DNA of 7,689 bases from Actinomycetota bacterium (GTDB taxonomy: Bacteria > Actinomycetota > Actinomycetes > Streptosporangiales > Streptosporangiaceae): positions 555 to 8,243 of the forward strand of contig PMOU01000232.1 of assembly GCA_003161205.1 (NCBI GenBank). The letters run 5' to 3'. How positions within the stretch are numbered: the stretch's first letter is position 1; the number at the start of each line of letters is the position of its first letter. This document shows, in pieces, positions 6,843 to 7,689 of the stretch. The translations under genes and the position numbers were made by a program. The notes below the pieces were generated by a model. The model ran no database searches and was not told the DNA's origin. It was given only the letters and a program-made list of their open reading frames with translations.

Positions 6843-6916
6843 AACGGGGACGTCTGGTCCAGCGCCTCGGCTGGTCGCCACTGGCAGCCTACGCGGGTGC
6901 CTGCGGACCTGACCTG

Positions 6917-7570
6917 TCAGACACGGCGCAGTACGGAGACCACCTTGCCGAGAATTTCGGCCTTCTCGGCGGGGATCACCGGATACACGGGATTCTGCGG
7001 CATGAGGGAGACTTCGCCGTTGGCCCGGCGCAACGTCTTGACCGTCACGTCACCATCAATCATGGCGACGACAATCTCGCCGTCCTCGGCGTCGGGCTGC
7101 TTCCGCACGGCCACCCAGTCGCCGTCGAGAATCGCGGCGTCGATCATCGACTCCCCGCGGACCCGCAAGAGGAACAGTTCGCCGTTTCCAACCAGCTCAA
7201 CGGGCAGCTCCCAGTCGCCGTCGCTGACCGGCAGGGCTTCCTGCGGGCGGCCTGCGGGGACCAATCCAGACCAGGGAAGCCGGACGTAGTCGGTCTTCGG
7301 CAACTCGCGACTGGCCAGGAGGCGCTCATCTGGTCGCACCTCCAGCGCCCGCGGGCGTCCCGGGTCTCGGCGCACCCACCCCTTGCCCTCCAGCTCCGAG
7401 AGCTGGTAACTGACGGCCGCCAGGCCCTTGAGCCCCACCGCCTCGCCGATCTCCCGGAACGAAGGGGAGTAGGGACGCGGATAGCACAGGAACTGCACGA
7501 TCAGTTGCTGCCGCTCGCTGAGCTCCGGGTACGGGACCGGGGCGGGCCAGTCTGTGGTGGTATCCGTCAT
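6917..7570 (-). CDS. LexA-type self-cleaving transcriptional repressor (paralogue)
   Basis: A 217-residue protein with LexA architecture. The N-terminal winged helix covers about 16-80 (LSERQQLIVQFLC, FREIGEAVGLKGLAAVSYQL, ELEGKGWVRRDPGRPRALEV). A linker then leads to a C-terminal S24 peptidase domain. The scissile Ala-Gly is visible in LVPAGRP (A106-G107). The catalytic Ser141 is in VRGESMIDAAILDGDWV and Lys178 in DGDVTVKTLRR, so RecA-stimulated self-cleavage should be possible. It is shorter and more divergent than the usual housekeeping actinobacterial LexA (about 230-260 residues), and its recognition helix (GLKGLAAVSYQL) differs from the typical 'SSTSSVAHQL'. It is therefore probably a paralogue or mobile-element-type regulator rather than the genome's main SOS repressor. 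The start ATG 7570 has GGAGG five bases upstream. No GAACnnnnGTTC box lies in 7571-7689. Confidence 0.85.
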   Translation of the reverse strand: MTDTTTDWPAPVPYPELSERQQLIVQFLCYPRPYSPSFREIGEAVGLKGLAAVSYQLSELEGKGWVRRDPGRPRALEVRPDERLLASRELPKTDYVRLPWSGLVPAGRPQEALPVSDGDWELPVELVGNGELFLLRVRGESMIDAAILDGDWVAVRKQPDAEDGEIVVAMIDGDVTVKTLRRANGEVSLMPQNPVYPVIPAEKAEILGKVVSVLRRV

Positions 7571-7689
7571 CGTGGCCTCCGCTCCAGGATTTCGATGATT
7601 TTACCAGAGAACCTTCCGGCATCAAATACCGATTCGAAGCGGGTGCGGAGGACGGGGAGGAGGCGACCACGGTCAGGAAGGGCCGGGCT
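7567..7689 (-). CDS. Possible 3' end of an upstream ORF, overlapping lexA
   Basis: A frame open from the right edge encodes 40 residues ending LRTRFESVFDAGRFSGKIIE followed by ILERRPR. Its TGA overlaps the lexA-like ATG (ATGA), the arrangement of a translationally coupled pair. The residues would form a charged amphipathic helix. Against it, the codons in the last 25 positions (GTA, TTT, GAT, AGG, TCT, AAA) are unusual for this genome and the stretch contains a good promoter. It may therefore be non-coding sequence that happens to stay open. I do not recognise a family. Confidence 0.35.
   Translation of the reverse strand, partial: SPALPDRGRLLPVLRTRFESVFDAGRFSGKIIEILERRPR
7598..7625 (-). promoter_or_regulatory. 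Promoter of the lexA-like gene
   Basis: TTGATG (7620-7625) and TAAAAT (7598-7603) are separated by 16 bases, close to the vegetative consensus. They lie in a clearly AT-richer island just before the gene. Transcription would start about 20 bases before the ATG, leaving room for the GGAGG at 7576-7580. Only a single GAAC half-site (7609-7612) resembles an SOS box. Confidence 0.6.

Noticed and set aside
7571..7689. SOS box for autoregulation of the lexA-like gene
   Set aside because: Only one GAAC half-site and a TTCGAA hexamer are present; no GAACnnnnGTTC arrangement exists.

Overview
The window is high-GC DNA with GC-rich third codon positions, GTG as well as ATG starts, and many long antisense open frames. 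Together with protein families typical of high-GC Gram-positives (a LexA-type repressor, an ABM-domain monooxygenase, DUF6036-like nucleotidyltransferase debris), this points to an actinomycete, probably Streptomycetaceae or Streptosporangiales. No rRNA, tRNA or CRISPR array was seen. The genus cannot be fixed from this sequence.

Layout. Positions 1-870 are debris. There is a short membrane-helix fragment on the minus strand at the left edge, then a truncated and frame-disrupted IS630-family transposase (171-589, +). This is joined directly to the truncated 3' end of a small antitoxin-like gene (581-754, -), which is preceded by a chimeric mini-ORF carrying what looks like the first 18 residues of an ABC-transporter ATPase (751-855, -). 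Positions 1027-2385 (-) hold an intact class III, glutamate-1-semialdehyde-aminomutase-like PLP enzyme with its own promoter. From 2554 to 4030 two broken genes face each other: an EntS-type MFS exporter lacking both ends and carrying a frameshift (+), and an aldo/keto reductase lacking its N-terminal third (-). An intact ABM-domain monooxygenase (4028-4315, -) abuts the reductase breakpoint. At 4564-5301 (-) lies an ATGA-coupled gene pair: a conserved-looking protein of unknown function followed by a DUF6036-like nucleotidyltransferase whose catalytic core has been deleted. Positions 5441-7570 (-) carry three intact genes: a GNAT acetyltransferase, a short-chain dehydrogenase and a LexA-type repressor paralogue. 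The edge of another possible ORF overlaps the lexA-like start.

Interpretation. The intact genes do not form a recognisable pathway. The left two thirds look like a decaying accessory region in which at least five genes were cut at sharp, gene-internal breakpoints, leaving 5' ends, 3' ends or middles joined to unrelated sequence. IS-mediated or illegitimate recombination is the likely cause (inference). The most interesting points are the nucleotidyltransferase/partner module, a possible -1 slippage site in the IS630 remnant, and the LexA paralogue, which keeps its self-cleavage residues but has no canonical SOS box upstream. I did not find convincing evidence of a complete new system; the nearest candidate is the coupled pair at 4564-5301, and its presumed catalytic half is disabled here.
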